From NCBI RefSeq assembly GCF_001685415.1, contig NZ_CP014989.1, positions 2,976,001 to 3,040,000 on the forward strand: a DNA stretch of 64,000 nucleotides, given 5' to 3'. The notes beneath the pieces were generated by a model. It did no database searches, was not told where the DNA came from, and worked only from the letters and a program-made list of their open reading frames with translations. Position numbers and translations under genes: made by a program. Source of the stretch: Serinicoccus hydrothermalis. Lineage in GTDB: Bacteria > Actinomycetota > Actinomycetes > Actinomycetales > Dermatophilaceae. Positions 35,252-45,267 of this stretch are shown here, piece by piece; position 1 is the first letter of the stretch, and the number at the start of each line of letters is the position of its first letter.

Positions 35252-36922
35252 TCAGCTCGTGCCGGGGGCCGAGACGTCGAGGTCGTCCGCGTCGACGATG
35301 CGGTAGGCATACCCCTGCTCGGCGAGGAAACGCTGCCGGTGCGCGGCGAACTCGGCGTCCACCGTGTCGCGCGTGACCAGCGTGTAGAAGTGCGCGGTGC
35401 GCCCGTCGCCCTTGGGGCGCAGGACCCGGCCCAGTCGCTGCGCCTCCTCCTGGCGCGAGCCGAAGGTGCCCGAGACCTGGATGGCGACGCTGGCCTCGGG
35501 CAGGTCGATGGAGAAGTTCGCGACCTTGCTCACGACGAGCAGGCTGATCTCGCCCTCGCGGAACTGCCGGAAGAGCTCCTGCCGGCGCGCCACCGTCGTC
35601 TCGCCGGTGATGAGCGGGGCGTCCAGGCGCTCGGAGAGCTGCTCGAGCTGCTCGAGGTACTGGCCGATGACGAGCGTGGGCTGGCCGCGGTGGTGCTCCA
35701 CGAGGCGGTCGACCACCGTGTCCTTGGCCGGGGCGCAGGCGGCGAAGCGGTAGCGCTCGTCCGGCTCGGCGACGGCATACGCCATCCGCATCGCCTCCGG
35801 CATGCTCACCCGCACCTCGACGCAGTCGGCGGGCGCGATGTAGCCCTGGGACTCGATGTCCTTCCACGGCGCGTCGAAGCGCTTGGGGCCGATGAGCGAG
35901 AAGACGTCGGACTCGCGGCCGTCCTCGCGCACCAGCGTGGCGGTGAGGCCCAGGCGGCGGCGCGCCTGCAGGTCGGCGGTCATCCGGAAGATCGGCGCGG
36001 GCAGCAGGTGCACCTCGTCGTAGACGATGAGGCCCCAGTCGCGGGCGTCGAGCAGGTCCAGGTGTGGGAAGACGCCCTTCCGCTTGAGCGTGAGGACCTG
36101 GTAGGTCGCGATGGTGACCGGGCGGATCTCCTTGCGGGAGCCGGAGTACTCCCCGATCTCGTCCTCGGTGAGCGTGGTGCGGCGCAGCAGCTCCTCGCGC
36201 CACTGCCGGGCGCTCACCGTGTTGGTGACGAGGATGAGCGTCGTCGTCGAGGAGCGGGCCATCGCCCCGGCCCCGACGAGGGTCTTGCCCGCGCCGCAGG
36301 GGAGGACGACGACGCCGGAGCCGCCGTCCCAGAAGCCGTCCACCGCGTGCTGCTGGTAGGGGCGCAGCGACCAGTCGGTGGTGTCCAGGTCGATCGGGTG
36401 GGCCTCGCCGTCGACGTAGCCCGCGAGGTCCTCGGCCGGCCAGCCGACCTTCAGCAGCTCCTGCTTGAGGTGGCCGCGCTCGGAGGCGTGCACCCGGACG
36501 GTGTCCTCGTCCACCCGGTCGCCGACGAGGGGCGTGATCTTCTTGTGCCGCAGCACCTCGGTGAGGACCGCGCGGTCGGTCGTGCGGAGCACGAGGACCG
36601 GCTCGTCGCCGCCGTCGACGACCTCCTTGGTCAGGGTGAGGCGGCCGTAGCGGGCCATCGTCTCGGCGACGTCGACGAGCAGCGACTGCGGCACGGGGAA
36701 GCGGCTGTGCTCGATGAGGGCATGCACCACCTGCTCGGCGTCGTGGCCCGCGGCGCGGGCGTTCCACAGGCCGAGCGGGGTCACGCGATAGGTATGCACG
36801 TGCTCGGGCGCGCGCTCCAGCTCGGCGAAGGGCGCGATGTCGCGCCGCGCGGCGTCGGCGCCGTCGTGGTCGACCTCGAGCAGGAGGGTCTTGTCGGACT
36901 GGACGATCAGGGGGCCGTTCAT
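35252..36922 (-). CDS. XPB/Ssl2-family DNA repair helicase
   Basis: SF2 3'-5' helicase of 556 aa. The N-terminal third is the XPB damage-recognition-like region; then come SLRPYQQHAVDGFW (Q-motif region), Walker A LPCGAGKT (about 207-214), a DEVH box (302-305), GLTATLVREDG, and motif VI QRLGRVLRPKG. Bacterial XPB homologues are typical of actinobacteria and unwind DNA in repair. In other actinobacteria a helicase-associated protein is often nearby; here the candidate partner is about 14 kb away at 50788. The start codon faces the riboflavin operon across a 451-bp divergent region. Confidence 0.93.
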   Translation of the reverse strand: MNGPLIVQSDKTLLLEVDHDGADAARRDIAPFAELERAPEHVHTYRVTPLGLWNARAAGHDAEQVVHALIEHSRFPVPQSLLVDVAETMARYGRLTLTKEVVDGGDEPVLVLRTTDRAVLTEVLRHKKITPLVGDRVDEDTVRVHASERGHLKQELLKVGWPAEDLAGYVDGEAHPIDLDTTDWSLRPYQQHAVDGFWDGGSGVVVLPCGAGKTLVGAGAMARSSTTTLILVTNTVSARQWREELLRRTTLTEDEIGEYSGSRKEIRPVTIATYQVLTLKRKGVFPHLDLLDARDWGLIVYDEVHLLPAPIFRMTADLQARRRLGLTATLVREDGRESDVFSLIGPKRFDAPWKDIESQGYIAPADCVEVRVSMPEAMRMAYAVAEPDERYRFAACAPAKDTVVDRLVEHHRGQPTLVIGQYLEQLEQLSERLDAPLITGETTVARRQELFRQFREGEISLLVVSKVANFSIDLPEASVAIQVSGTFGSRQEEAQRLGRVLRPKGDGRTAHFYTLVTRDTVDAEFAAHRQRFLAEQGYAYRIVDADDLDVSAPGTS

Positions 36923-36977
36923 CGTGCGGATAACGGTATGCCGCCCCGCGCGCATTCCGCGACGCGCGACCGCCACC

Positions 36978-37094
36978 CGACCGGGCGTCGCGTGTGGTTG
37001 CTCACCGCTCGACCGGGCGTCGCCTGTGGTTGCCGAGCCAACCATTCGCGGCGCTCGGTGGGGGGCTGGGCAACCATTCGCGACGCTCGGTGGG
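36978..37094. repeat. Paired direct and inverted repeats upstream of the FMN riboswitch
   Basis: Two copies of CGACCGGGCGTCGC-x-TGTGGTTGC (36978-37001 and 37010-37034) are followed by two inverted, diverged copies CAACCATTCGC-x-x-CGCTCGGTGGG (37039-37062 and 37071-37094). The four units could fold into a large hairpin. They lie between the divergent XPB and riboflavin genes, where promoters for both must be. Confidence 0.7.
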
Positions 37095-37128
37095 GAGGGC
37101 GGGGGTAGACTGGCAGGGAACGACATAC

Positions 37129-37251
37129 GCGCTCCGGGGTCGGTGAAACTCCGAGCCGGCGGTGACAGTCCGCGACCCGACCGCAGCCAGCGGCCGGTTG
37201 ACCTGGTGGAACTCCAGGACCGACGGTGAAAGTCCGGAAGGGAGGCAGCGC
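37129..37251 (+). ncRNA. FMN riboswitch (RFN element)
   Basis: The conserved RFN segments are all present in order: GGGGTCGGTGAAACTCC, CGGCGGTGACAGTCCGCGA, GGTGGAACTCCAGGACCGA and CGACGGTGAAAGTCCGGA, closed by GCGCT (37129-37133) and AGCGC (37247-37251) as P1. It binds FMN and should repress ribD-ribE-ribBA-ribH. The 120 bp to the ribD start can form alternative GC-rich hairpins, including one from GTGGGTCGGCGG and CCGCCCAC near 37252-37290, suiting termination or start-site sequestration; no T-tract is present. Confidence 0.95.
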
Positions 37252-37373
37252 GTGGGTCGGCGGCCTGGCCGTCCGCCCACCCGTCGCGGGCACGCCTCGC
37301 GACCCGTGGCGGCGTCGCCGTCGTCCCCGCAGCCTCCCCACGTCCCCGGGCACCGACCTGGAGAGGACGACGG

Positions 37374-38627
37374 GTGACCGGCCACTACACCCTGCACCCC
37401 GCGCCGCCGACGGCCGCGGTCGAGGCCGCGCTTGACCGCGCGGTCGAGCTGGCTCGGCGCGGGCCCCGCCAGGACCGCAACCCGCGGGTCGGGTGCGTCC
37501 TGCTCGACCCAAAGGGTGTGACCGTGGGGGAGGGCTTCCACGCCGGCCACGGGACGCCGCACGCCGAGGCCGTGGCGCTCGCCGCGGCGGGTGACTCGGC
37601 GCGTGGCACGACCGCCGTCGTCACGCTCGAGCCCTGCTCGCACCACGGCAGGACGCCGCCGTGCGCCGACGCGCTGGTCGCCGCCGGCATCACGCAGGTC
37701 GTGTATGCCGGTGCCGACCCCACGCACGCCGGTGGCGGTGCCCGGGTGCTCCGGGAGGCGGGGGTCGACGTGCGCAAGCACCGGCACACCGGGGCCGAGC
37801 AGGTCGTGGCCGACTGGGCCCGGGCGGCGACGCTGGGGCGCCCGCACGTCACGTGGAAGCTGGCCAGCACCCTCGACGGCCGGGTCGCCGCGGCCGACGG
37901 GACCAGCCGCTGGATCACCTCGCCGGAGTCACGCGCGGAGGCGCACCGGGTGCGGACGCGGGTCGGCGCTGTCGTCGTCGGCACCGGGACCGCGCTGGCC
38001 GACGACCCCTCGCTCACCGCTCGGGACCGCGCCGGTCGGCTCCTGCAGGAGCAACCGCTCCGGGTCGTCGTGGGCCACCGGGACCTGCCCGCGGGGAGCC
38101 GGCTGGGGGAGACGCGGGAGGGGGAGATGGTGCCGGAAGAAGGGCCTGCCGACGGCTGGTCGTCGGGAGAAGGACCTCGCGACGACCAGGTCTCTTCCTC
38201 GAGAGAGGGGCCGGTGCTGCACCTGCGCACCCACGACCCGGCGCAGGTGCTGGCCGAGCTGCGCGGTCGCGGGGTGCACAGCGTGCTGCTCGAGGGCGGC
38301 CCGACGCTGGCCGGCGCGTTCTGGCGGGCCGGGCTGGTCGACGAGCTGCTCGTCCACCTCGCGCCGGCCCTGCTCGGTTCTGGGCCCGGTGCTGTCCCCG
38401 ACCTCGGCATCGGCACCCTCGCCGACGCCGCGCGCCTGGAGCTCGTCGACGTCGACCGGCTCGGACCGGACCTGCAGCTGCGGCTCCGGTCGGTGCCCGG
38501 CCCGGCTACGACCCGGAACGGCTCCGCACCCGCCCACAGCGCCTCCTCGGCGTCCACCGGCACCGCTGCTGTTCACGCGGCCTCGAGCGAGCACGCGCAT
38601 ACCCCGTCCGACCAGGAGGTCCCCTGA
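37374..38627 (+). CDS. ribD: Bifunctional deaminase/reductase RibD
   Basis: Catalyses deamination and reduction of the pyrimidine intermediate in riboflavin synthesis. The zinc deaminase motifs are HAEAVAL and PCSHHGRTPPC (about residues 63-95) and the reductase domain begins VTWKLASTLDGRVAAADG (about 160). The GTG start follows GGAGAGG. At 417 aa it is longer than usual: a Glu/Ser/Gly/Pro-rich insertion (about 243-280) splits the reductase domain before VLHLRTHDP, and a Ser/Ala/His-rich tail of about 40 residues follows the core. The stop shares one base with the ribE start. Confidence 0.93.
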   Translation: MTGHYTLHPAPPTAAVEAALDRAVELARRGPRQDRNPRVGCVLLDPKGVTVGEGFHAGHGTPHAEAVALAAAGDSARGTTAVVTLEPCSHHGRTPPCADALVAAGITQVVYAGADPTHAGGGARVLREAGVDVRKHRHTGAEQVVADWARAATLGRPHVTWKLASTLDGRVAAADGTSRWITSPESRAEAHRVRTRVGAVVVGTGTALADDPSLTARDRAGRLLQEQPLRVVVGHRDLPAGSRLGETREGEMVPEEGPADGWSSGEGPRDDQVSSSREGPVLHLRTHDPAQVLAELRGRGVHSVLLEGGPTLAGAFWRAGLVDELLVHLAPALLGSGPGAVPDLGIGTLADAARLELVDVDRLGPDLQLRLRSVPGPATTRNGSAPAHSASSASTGTAAVHAASSEHAHTPSDQEVP

Positions 38628-39226
38628 TGTTCACCGGCATCGTCGAGGAGCTCGGCTCCCTCGTCTCGCGCACCGACGGCACCGACGCGAGCGTCGTGGA
38701 GGTCCGCGGCCCGCTCGTGGTGGCGGACGCCGCCAACGGCGCGTCGATCGCCGTCAACGGCGTCTGCCTGACGGTGACCCGGCACACCGAGGACGGCTTC
38801 ACCGCCGACGTCATGGCCGAGACCCTCGCCGTCACCACCCTCGGCGGGCTCGCGCCCGGCGACCCGGTCAACCTGGAGCGCTCGCTGCCGGGCGGCGGGC
38901 GGCTCGGCGGCCACGTCGTGCAGGGCCACGTCGACGGCACGACCACGGTGCTCTCGCGCACCCCGGGGGAGCGGTGGGAGGTGGTCCGGCTCGCGCTGCC
39001 GCCGCAGCTGGCGCGCTACGTCGCGCACAAGGGCTCGGTCGCCCTCGACGGCGTCTCGCTCACCGTCTCGGCGCTCGGGCCGGACTGGTTCGAGGTCTCG
39101 CTCATCCCCACCACGCTGGACCTCACCACCCTCGGGGTCCGTGGGCCGGGCCAGGCGGTCAACGTCGAGGTCGACGTGCTCGCGAAGTATGCCGAGCGCC
39201 TGCTCGACCCGGAGCTGGCCCGATGA
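38627..39226 (+). CDS. ribE: Riboflavin synthase alpha chain
   Basis: Dismutates two 6,7-dimethyl-8-ribityllumazines to riboflavin. 199 aa with two internally homologous barrels: [10 protein letters not shown] ... AVNGVCLTV, and [14 protein letters not shown] ... [25 protein letters not shown] is the classic signature. It starts one base inside the ribD stop and ends overlapping ribBA (ATGA), so it is coupled to both. This is the enzyme named RibE in Bacillus-type nomenclature (RibC in E. coli). Confidence 0.95.
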   Translation: MFTGIVEELGSLVSRTDGTDASVVEVRGPLVVADAANGASIAVNGVCLTVTRHTEDGFTADVMAETLAVTTLGGLAPGDPVNLERSLPGGGRLGGHVVQGHVDGTTTVLSRTPGERWEVVRLALPPQLARYVAHKGSVALDGVSLTVSALGPDWFEVSLIPTTLDLTTLGVRGPGQAVNVEVDVLAKYAERLLDPELAR

Positions 39227-40461
39227 GCGCCGGATCGGCGCAGGCCCCGGACCTGCCCCGGGCCCTGGCGGCGCTGCGCGCGGGACGGCCGGTGCTGGTG
39301 CTCGACGACGAGGACCGGGAGGACGAGGGCGACGTCGTGCTCGCGGCGCAGACGCTCACCCCGGCGTGGACCGGCTGGGCGGTCCGGCACACCTCCGGCT
39401 TCCTCTGCGCGCCCATGCCGGGCGCGTGGGCCGACCGGCTGGGGCTGCCGGCGATGGTCGCCGACGCGGCGAACGAGGACGAGCTGCGGACGGCATACAC
39501 CGTCACCGTGGACGCCGCCACGGGCGTGACCACCGGGATCAGCGCCGCCGACCGCTGCCGCACCGCGCAGGTGCTCGCCGACGAGGACAGCACCGCGGCC
39601 GACCTGCGGCGTCCCGGTCACCTCGTGCCGCTGCGCGCCCGCGACGGCGGCGTGCTCGCCCGCCGGGGTCACACCGAGGCGTGCGTCGACCTCTGCCGGC
39701 TCGCCGGTCTGGCCCCGGTGGGGGTGATCGGCGAGCTCGTGGCCGACGACGGCGAGATGCTGCGCGGGCCGGCGGTGCGGGCGCTCGCCGCCGAGCACGA
39801 CCTGCCGGTCCTGACCATCGCCGAGCTCGCCACCCACCGCCTGCGGCACGACCGGGTCGAGCGGGTCGCCAGCTCGACCCTGCCGACCGAGCACGGCGAG
39901 CTGGTGGTGCACGGCTACCGCGACCGGGTGACCGGGCTCGAGCACCTGGCGCTGCTCGGCCGGCCGGACCCCGGTCCGAGCCCGCTGGTCCGGGTGCACT
40001 CCGAGTGCCTCACCGGCGAGTCGCTGGGCTCCCGGCGGTGCGACTGCGGGCCCCAGCTGCAGGACGCGCTCGCCCGGGTCGCGGTCGAGGGCGGGGCGGT
40101 GGTCTACCTGCGCGGGCACGAGGGGCGCGGGGTCGGCCTCGTCGACAAGCTCCGGGCGTATGCCGCGCAGGACGGCGGCCTCGACACGGTCGCCGCGCAG
40201 GAGGCGCTGGGGCTGCCGGTGGACGCCCGGGACCACTCCGTCGCCGCCGCGATCCTCGAGGACGTCGGCCTCGCCGGCCGTCCATTGCGGCTGCTGACCC
40301 ACAACCCGGACAAGGTCGCCGCCCTCACCGGGCTCGGCCTCGTCGTCGCCGAGACGCTGCCGTCCGGGCGGGCGGCACCGGCCGAGGCACAGGCATACCT
40401 GCGGACGAAGGTGGAGCGCCTCGGGCACACCCCGCACCACGAGACGAGGAGCACAGCATGA
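39223..40461 (+). CDS. ribBA: DHBP synthase/GTP cyclohydrolase II, RibBA
   Basis: Bifunctional enzyme of 412 aa. Residues about 1-205 are 3,4-dihydroxy-2-butanone 4-phosphate synthase ([36 protein letters not shown]) and the rest is GTP cyclohydrolase II, with zinc cysteines in [17 protein letters not shown] and the active-site segment [12 protein letters not shown]. It supplies both precursor branches of riboflavin. ATGA overlaps link it to ribE upstream and ribH downstream, all under the FMN riboswitch. Confidence 0.96.
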   Translation: MSAGSAQAPDLPRALAALRAGRPVLVLDDEDREDEGDVVLAAQTLTPAWTGWAVRHTSGFLCAPMPGAWADRLGLPAMVADAANEDELRTAYTVTVDAATGVTTGISAADRCRTAQVLADEDSTAADLRRPGHLVPLRARDGGVLARRGHTEACVDLCRLAGLAPVGVIGELVADDGEMLRGPAVRALAAEHDLPVLTIAELATHRLRHDRVERVASSTLPTEHGELVVHGYRDRVTGLEHLALLGRPDPGPSPLVRVHSECLTGESLGSRRCDCGPQLQDALARVAVEGGAVVYLRGHEGRGVGLVDKLRAYAAQDGGLDTVAAQEALGLPVDARDHSVAAAILEDVGLAGRPLRLLTHNPDKVAALTGLGLVVAETLPSGRAAPAEAQAYLRTKVERLGHTPHHETRSTA

Positions 40462-40919
40462 GCAAGGCCGGAGCGCCCACCCTGAGCGTCGACGGGACCG
40501 GGCTGCGGGTCGCGGTCGTCGCCGCCTCCCGGCACACGACCGTCATGGACGGCCTGCTCGACGGCGCCCGCCGCGCGCTCGCCGAGGCGCATGTCGAGGA
40601 CGTGCGCGAGGTGCGCGTGCCCGGGAGCTTCGAGCTGCCCGTGGCCGCGGCCCGGCTCGCGCGGGAGGGGTATGACGCGGTCGTCGCCCTCGGTGTGGTG
40701 ATCCGGGGCGGCACCCCGCACTTCGACTACGTGTGCCAGGCCGCGACGTGGGGGCTGACCCAGGCGTCGGTCGAGACCGGGGTCCCGGTCGGCTTCGGAG
40801 TGCTGACCTGCGACGACGAGCAGCAGGCGCTGGACCGCGCCGGGCTGCCGGGGTCGGCCGAGGACAAGGGCCACGAGGCCGCCACCGCCGCGGTCGCGAC
40901 CGTGCTGGCCCTGCGCTGA
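40458..40919 (+). CDS. ribH: 6,7-dimethyl-8-ribityllumazine synthase
   Basis: Penultimate riboflavin enzyme, 153 aa, forming an oligomeric capsid-like assembly in this family. Motifs are [50 protein letters not shown] (catalytic His) and [18 protein letters not shown]. The ATG overlaps the ribBA stop by four bases. It is the last gene of the riboswitch-controlled operon; the next gene begins 36 bp later with its own weak -10-like sequence. Confidence 0.96.
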   Translation: MSKAGAPTLSVDGTGLRVAVVAASRHTTVMDGLLDGARRALAEAHVEDVREVRVPGSFELPVAAARLAREGYDAVVALGVVIRGGTPHFDYVCQAATWGLTQASVETGVPVGFGVLTCDDEQQALDRAGLPGSAEDKGHEAATAAVATVLALR

Positions 40920-40954
40920 GCTACCGGCGCCGGGGCATCTGAGAGGCTGGCGGC

Positions 40955-41893
40955 ATGACGCGCACCCTGCCAATGACGGAGCCGCTGCCGGACCAGCCGG
41001 ACCGGGTGACGATCTACGAGGTCGGCCCGCGCGACGGCCTGCAGAACGAGAAGTCCGTCGTGCCGACGCAGGTCAAGGCGGAGTTCGTCCGGCGGCTGCT
41101 GGCCGCCGGGCTGGAGACCGTGGAGCTCACCAGCTTCGTCCCGCAGAAGTGGGTGCCCCAGCTCGGGGACGCCGAGGAGCTGATGGACCTGCTGGGGGAG
41201 GAGGGGCTGGGCCAGCGGCGCCCGGTCCTCGTGCCCAACGAGCGAGGGCTGGACCGGGCGCTGGAGCGCGGCGTCACCTCGGTCGCGATCTTCGGCAGCG
41301 CCACCGAGACCTTCGCCCGCAAGAACCTCAACAGGTCGGTCGAGGAGTCGGTCCAGATGTTCGCCCCCGTGGTGAAGCGCGCGCTCGACGCCGGCGCGTG
41401 GGTCCGGGCCTACGTCTCGATGTGCTTCGGCGACCCGTGGGAGGGCCCGGTGCCGGTCGAGCAGGTCGTCGACGCCTGCTCCCGGCTCATGGACCTCGGC
41501 TGCGACCAGCTCTCGATCGGCGACACGATCGGCGTGGGCACGCCCGGGCACGTGCACCGGCTCCTCGACGCCCTCGGTGACGCGGGGATCGGCCCGGAAC
41601 AGACGGCCGTGCACTTCCACGACACCTACGGGCAGGCGCTGGCCAACACCATGACCGCCATCGGCGACGGGGTGCGGGTCGTCGATGCCTCGACCGGAGG
41701 CCTGGGCGGCTGCCCCTATGCCAGGTCCGCCACCGGCAACCTCGCGACCGAGGACCTCGTCTGGGCCCTCGACGGCCTGGGTATCGAGCACGGCGCCGAC
41801 CTCGACGCGCTCGTGCGGACGAGCACCTGGATGGCCGAGCAGCTCGGTCGCCCGGCGCCCTCGCGGGTGGTCAAGGCCCTGGCCGGGGACTGA
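40955..41893 (+). CDS. Hydroxymethylglutaryl-CoA lyase
   Basis: DRE-TIM metallolyase of 312 aa cleaving HMG-CoA to acetoacetate and acetyl-CoA, typically in leucine degradation. VGPRDGLQNEKSVVPT carries the catalytic Arg-Asp; SFVPQKWVPQLGDAEE, YVSMCFGDPWEG, DTIGVGTPGHV and the signature GLGGCPYARSATGNLATEDLVW are intact. The start has GAGGCT 6 nt upstream. No other leucine-degradation genes are next to it, so it seems monocistronic or a weak extension of the rib operon. Confidence 0.92.
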   Translation: MTRTLPMTEPLPDQPDRVTIYEVGPRDGLQNEKSVVPTQVKAEFVRRLLAAGLETVELTSFVPQKWVPQLGDAEELMDLLGEEGLGQRRPVLVPNERGLDRALERGVTSVAIFGSATETFARKNLNRSVEESVQMFAPVVKRALDAGAWVRAYVSMCFGDPWEGPVPVEQVVDACSRLMDLGCDQLSIGDTIGVGTPGHVHRLLDALGDAGIGPEQTAVHFHDTYGQALANTMTAIGDGVRVVDASTGGLGGCPYARSATGNLATEDLVWALDGLGIEHGADLDALVRTSTWMAEQLGRPAPSRVVKALAGD

Positions 41894-41925
41894 CGCCGAG
41901 CCTCGTCGGACCCTACGATGAGCCG

Positions 41926-42660
41926 ATGCTGCTGGCCGACGAGCTCATCCTGCTGCTGCTCGACGACCGGACCGGCCACTGGCTGGTCCGCCGCCCTGCG
42001 GTGCGCGCGTCGGTGCGGGTGGCGCTGGTGGTCGAGCTGCTGGCCCGGCGCCAGCTCGCCCTCGACGACGGCGGGGTGCTCGTCCAGGGGCTGAGCGGCA
42101 CCACCGGCGGCGACCGGGTCCTGGAGCAGGTGGCCCAGCAGGTCGTCGGCCAGCGCCCGGCAGAGCTCAAGCGCCCCCGCCGTGGCGAGGTCGAGGAGCT
42201 GCTGGCCGGCCTGCGGGACTCCGGAGTGCTGCGGCGGACCTGGCTCAACCGCAACCGGCACCTGCCCCGCGACACCCACCCCGAGGCAGGCGTGCGCGCC
42301 CGGCTGCGCGAGGCGCTCGGCGTCGACCGGCGGCCGGACCGGCATACCGCGCTGCTCGTCGCCCTCGTCTTCGAGCTCGGCCTGCTGCCCACGCTCTTCC
42401 CCGACGAGGACGTGCTCACCCTCGACCACCGGGCGGCGATCATCGTCGAGGCGCTGCGCACCGACCTGCACTACTTCCCGACGACGCTCGAGGACGACGC
42501 GCGCGAGCGGATCGAGGGGCGGGACGTCGCAAGTGGTGTGGGGGATGCGATCTCGGGCGTCGGGGACGCGCTGGAGTTCCTCGAGGTCGTGGTGGGCGCG
42601 ACCCGGCTCCTCAGCCTGCCGGTGCGTGCCCTGGTGCGCGTGCTCGGCGAGCTGCCCTGA
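41926..42660 (+). CDS. GPP34 (GOLPH3/Vps74-like) family protein
   Basis: A 244-aa protein matching the GPP34 family: MLLADELILLLLDDRTGHWL, then VALVVELLARRQLAL and a helical core to about residue 190. In eukaryotes the family binds phosphatidylinositol 4-phosphate and retains glycosyltransferases; in actinobacteria the role is unknown and lipid binding is only an analogy. TACGAT lies 6 nt before the ATG. The C-terminal VGDAISGVGDALEFLEVVVGATRLL is amphipathic and may associate with the membrane. Confidence 0.82.
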   Translation: MLLADELILLLLDDRTGHWLVRRPAVRASVRVALVVELLARRQLALDDGGVLVQGLSGTTGGDRVLEQVAQQVVGQRPAELKRPRRGEVEELLAGLRDSGVLRRTWLNRNRHLPRDTHPEAGVRARLREALGVDRRPDRHTALLVALVFELGLLPTLFPDEDVLTLDHRAAIIVEALRTDLHYFPTTLEDDARERIEGRDVASGVGDAISGVGDALEFLEVVVGATRLLSLPVRALVRVLGELP

Positions 42661-42681
42661 GAGGTAGGGCGACCTCCTCCC

Positions 42682-44277
42682 TCAGGTGCCGGTGATGTCG
42701 CGCCGCCGGTAGCCGAGCGCGCCGAGGGCGATGAGCACGACCGCGAGCGCGAGCGTGCCGAGCACGGCGGTCCAGTCCACCGTGTCGACCGGCAGCTGCG
42801 GCAGCGCCGCCCACGGGGTGAGCCGGGTCAGCCACTCCGGCAGGTCGAGCGCGGCACCGACCCACACCATGAACAGGCTCCAGCCGATGACCACCCAGGC
42901 CAGCCAGCCGAGCCGGGGAGCCCACCCGTGCAGCAGCACCGCGACGCCGAGCGCGACGAGCCCGCCCGGCGCGAGCGCGAGCGCTCCCTCGGTGGTCCGC
43001 GCCACCCATGACCAGTCGCCGGTCGCCCGCGCCTGGTTGAGCGCGAGCACCGCCCCGACGGCCGCGAAGAGCACCACGGGGACGAGCACCGCGATCCCGA
43101 GGTGGCTGGCCAGCAGCTGGCGCCGGGAGAGCGCCGTCGACAGCACCAGCTCGGCGTGGCCCCGTTCCTCCTGCTCGTGCAGGCGCCCGAAGAGCTGCAC
43201 CGCGAGGACCGCCACGACCACCGACACGATGCCCAGCATCGTCACGAAGAAGGCCTCGGTGAGCTGGTCGGTCCCGCCGCCCATGCGCTGGATGATGAGC
43301 TGCAGCTGCGGCACCTGCTCCAGCATCTCGCCGAAGCTCGTCGACAGCGACCCCATCGCGATGGCGAAGAGCAGCAGGCCCAGGCTCCACCCGATCACCT
43401 GTCCCCGGTGCAGCCGCCAGGCCAGCGCCCGGCCGCTGCGCAGCCCCGGGGGCGCCTCCGCCCGGCCGCTGCGTGCCGCCCACAGCCCGGACCCGTGGTC
43501 GCGGCGCGCCTCGAGCGCCACGGCACCCGCGAGCAGCAGCACGGTCGCCGCCGCGGGCAGGAGGAGCACCCACCAGCGCTCGCCGGCATACGGGCGGGCC
43601 AGCGCCATCCACTGCAGCGGTGAGGCCCAGGCCAGGCGCGTGACCGCGTCGTCGCTCGAGCCGTCGGCCACCGCCCGCAGGGTGTATGCCGCCGCGACCG
43701 TCCACAGGCCGATCGCCCGGGCGGTGCGCGCCGAGGCGCTCAGCTGGGCGGCGAGGGCGCCGACGGCGGCGAAGGTGGCGCCGACCAGCGCCAGCCCGGC
43801 GCCGAAGGCCACGGACCCGACGACCGGCTCGCCCAGCGCCGTCATCGAGGCGGCCACGAGGACCCCGAGGACGAGGCAGGCGGCGAGCGTGACGAGCATG
43901 CCCGCGACGAGCGGGACGTGCCGGCCGACGGAGGCGGAGCGCAGCAGCTCGGTGCGCCCGTCCTCCTCCTGGGCGCGGGTGGAGCGGATGATGCCGAGGA
44001 CGGCCATGATCGAGGCCATGGCGGCGACGAAGGTGCCGACCCGCCATACCGTGAACCCGCCGGCGGTCGAGAGGTCGAAGGGCGGCCCGAGCATCGCCCG
44101 CATCGTCGGGTTGGAGGTCATCGTGGTGATGAGCAGGTCGGCGTTGTCCGGGTCGATGATCTGCTCGTAGGCCGCGGCCGTGGCGGGTACGACGGCGGTG
44201 AGCGCGAGCACCCAGGCGAGGTAGAACCAGCGGCTGCGGCGGGCCGCGAGCCGGACCAGCTCGCCGAGCCCGGTCAC
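42682..44277 (-). CDS. ABC exporter permease (ABC-2 type, polyketide-antibiotic exporter-like)
   Basis: A 531-aa membrane protein with about 12 hydrophobic helices in two similar halves, each with a long extracytoplasmic segment after the first helix. The [16 protein letters not shown] and [19 protein letters not shown] segments, one per half, are typical of the TipC-like exporters of actinobacteria annotated as polyketide or anthracycline exporters. The GTG start overlaps the ATPase stop (GTGA), making an ATPase-permease operon. The substrate is unknown. Confidence 0.85.
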   Translation of the reverse strand: MTGLGELVRLAARRSRWFYLAWVLALTAVVPATAAAYEQIIDPDNADLLITTMTSNPTMRAMLGPPFDLSTAGGFTVWRVGTFVAAMASIMAVLGIIRSTRAQEEDGRTELLRSASVGRHVPLVAGMLVTLAACLVLGVLVAASMTALGEPVVGSVAFGAGLALVGATFAAVGALAAQLSASARTARAIGLWTVAAAYTLRAVADGSSDDAVTRLAWASPLQWMALARPYAGERWWVLLLPAAATVLLLAGAVALEARRDHGSGLWAARSGRAEAPPGLRSGRALAWRLHRGQVIGWSLGLLLFAIAMGSLSTSFGEMLEQVPQLQLIIQRMGGGTDQLTEAFFVTMLGIVSVVVAVLAVQLFGRLHEQEERGHAELVLSTALSRRQLLASHLGIAVLVPVVLFAAVGAVLALNQARATGDWSWVARTTEGALALAPGGLVALGVAVLLHGWAPRLGWLAWVVIGWSLFMVWVGAALDLPEWLTRLTPWAALPQLPVDTVDWTAVLGTLALAVVLIALGALGYRRRDITGT

Positions 44278-45164
44278 GAGTCGGACTCGTCGTAGTGCCG
44301 CAGGAAGAGCTCCTCCAGGGTCGGCGGGGTCGAGGTGATCGAGCGGATGCCCAGGGCCGAGAGCCGCGACATGACCGACCCCAGCTCGGTGTCGTCGACC
44401 TGGCAGGTCAGGCGGTGGCCCTCGATCTGCGCGTCGTGGACACCGGGCGCGTCGGCGACACCGGCGGGGACCGGCGCGGCGAGCTCGGCGACCACGGAAG
44501 TGCGGGTGAGGTGGCGCAGCTCGGCGAGCGTGCCGGACTCCACGATCTGCCCCGCGCGGATGATGGAGACCCGGTCGCAGAGGTGCTCGACCTCGGACAG
44601 GATGTGGCTGGAGAGCAGCACGGTCCGGCCCCGCTCGCGCTCGGCCTCGACGACGAGACGGAACTGCGCCTCCATGAGCGGGTCCAGCCCGCTCGTCGGC
44701 TCGTCCAGGAGGAGCAGCTCGACGTCGGAGGCGAGCGCGGCGACGAGCGCGACCTTCTGCCGGTTGCCCTTGGAGTAGGTCGTGCCCTTCTTGGTCGGGT
44801 CGAGGTCGAAGCGCTCCAGCAGATCGGCGCGACGGCCCTGGTCCAGCCCGCCGCGCAGCCGCCCGAGCAGGTCGATGACCTCCCCGCCGGTGAGGCCGGG
44901 CCAGAGCGCGACGTCGCCGGGTACGTAGGCGAGCCGCCGGTGCAGCGCCGGCGCGTCGGTCCAGGGGTCGCCGCCGAGGAGCCGGGCGGTGCCCGAGTCG
45001 GCGCGCAGCAGCCCGAGCAGGACCCTGATCGTCGTGGACTTGCCCGAGCCGTTGGGCCCGAGGAAGCCGTGCACCTCGCCCTGCGCGACCGACATCGTGA
45101 GCCGGTCCAGCGCGGTCGTGGCGCCGAACCGCTTGGTGACCTCGACGAGCTCGATGACGTCCAC
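44274..45164 (-). CDS. ABC exporter ATP-binding protein
   Basis: A 296-aa ATPase with Walker [10 protein letters not shown] (about 36-44), a signature region [18 protein letters not shown] (degenerate LSGGQ, as in DrrA-type ATPases), Walker [14 protein letters not shown] and the H-loop LLSSHIL. The C-terminal 80 residues form a DrrA-like extension. The GTG start at 45164 has TAGCCT 7 nt upstream, suggesting a leaderless message. It powers the permease encoded immediately downstream. Confidence 0.9.
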   Translation of the reverse strand: MDVIELVEVTKRFGATTALDRLTMSVAQGEVHGFLGPNGSGKSTTIRVLLGLLRADSGTARLLGGDPWTDAPALHRRLAYVPGDVALWPGLTGGEVIDLLGRLRGGLDQGRRADLLERFDLDPTKKGTTYSKGNRQKVALVAALASDVELLLLDEPTSGLDPLMEAQFRLVVEAERERGRTVLLSSHILSEVEHLCDRVSIIRAGQIVESGTLAELRHLTRTSVVAELAAPVPAGVADAPGVHDAQIEGHRLTCQVDDTELGSVMSRLSALGIRSITSTPPTLEELFLRHYDESDS

Positions 45165-45267
45165 GTCGCCGAGGCTACTCCTGCGGCGACGAGGTGCGCG
45201 GCGCTGACGCGGCGGGGCGTCGGCATACCGGGGAGACGGCTGCGTCCGGTCGGTCTACGCTTCGCTC

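Noticed and set aside
36923..37126. N-terminal extension of the XPB protein into the divergent region
   Set aside because: The extension has no helicase similarity and would run across the repeats next to the riboswitch; the ATG at 36922 begins the family sequence.
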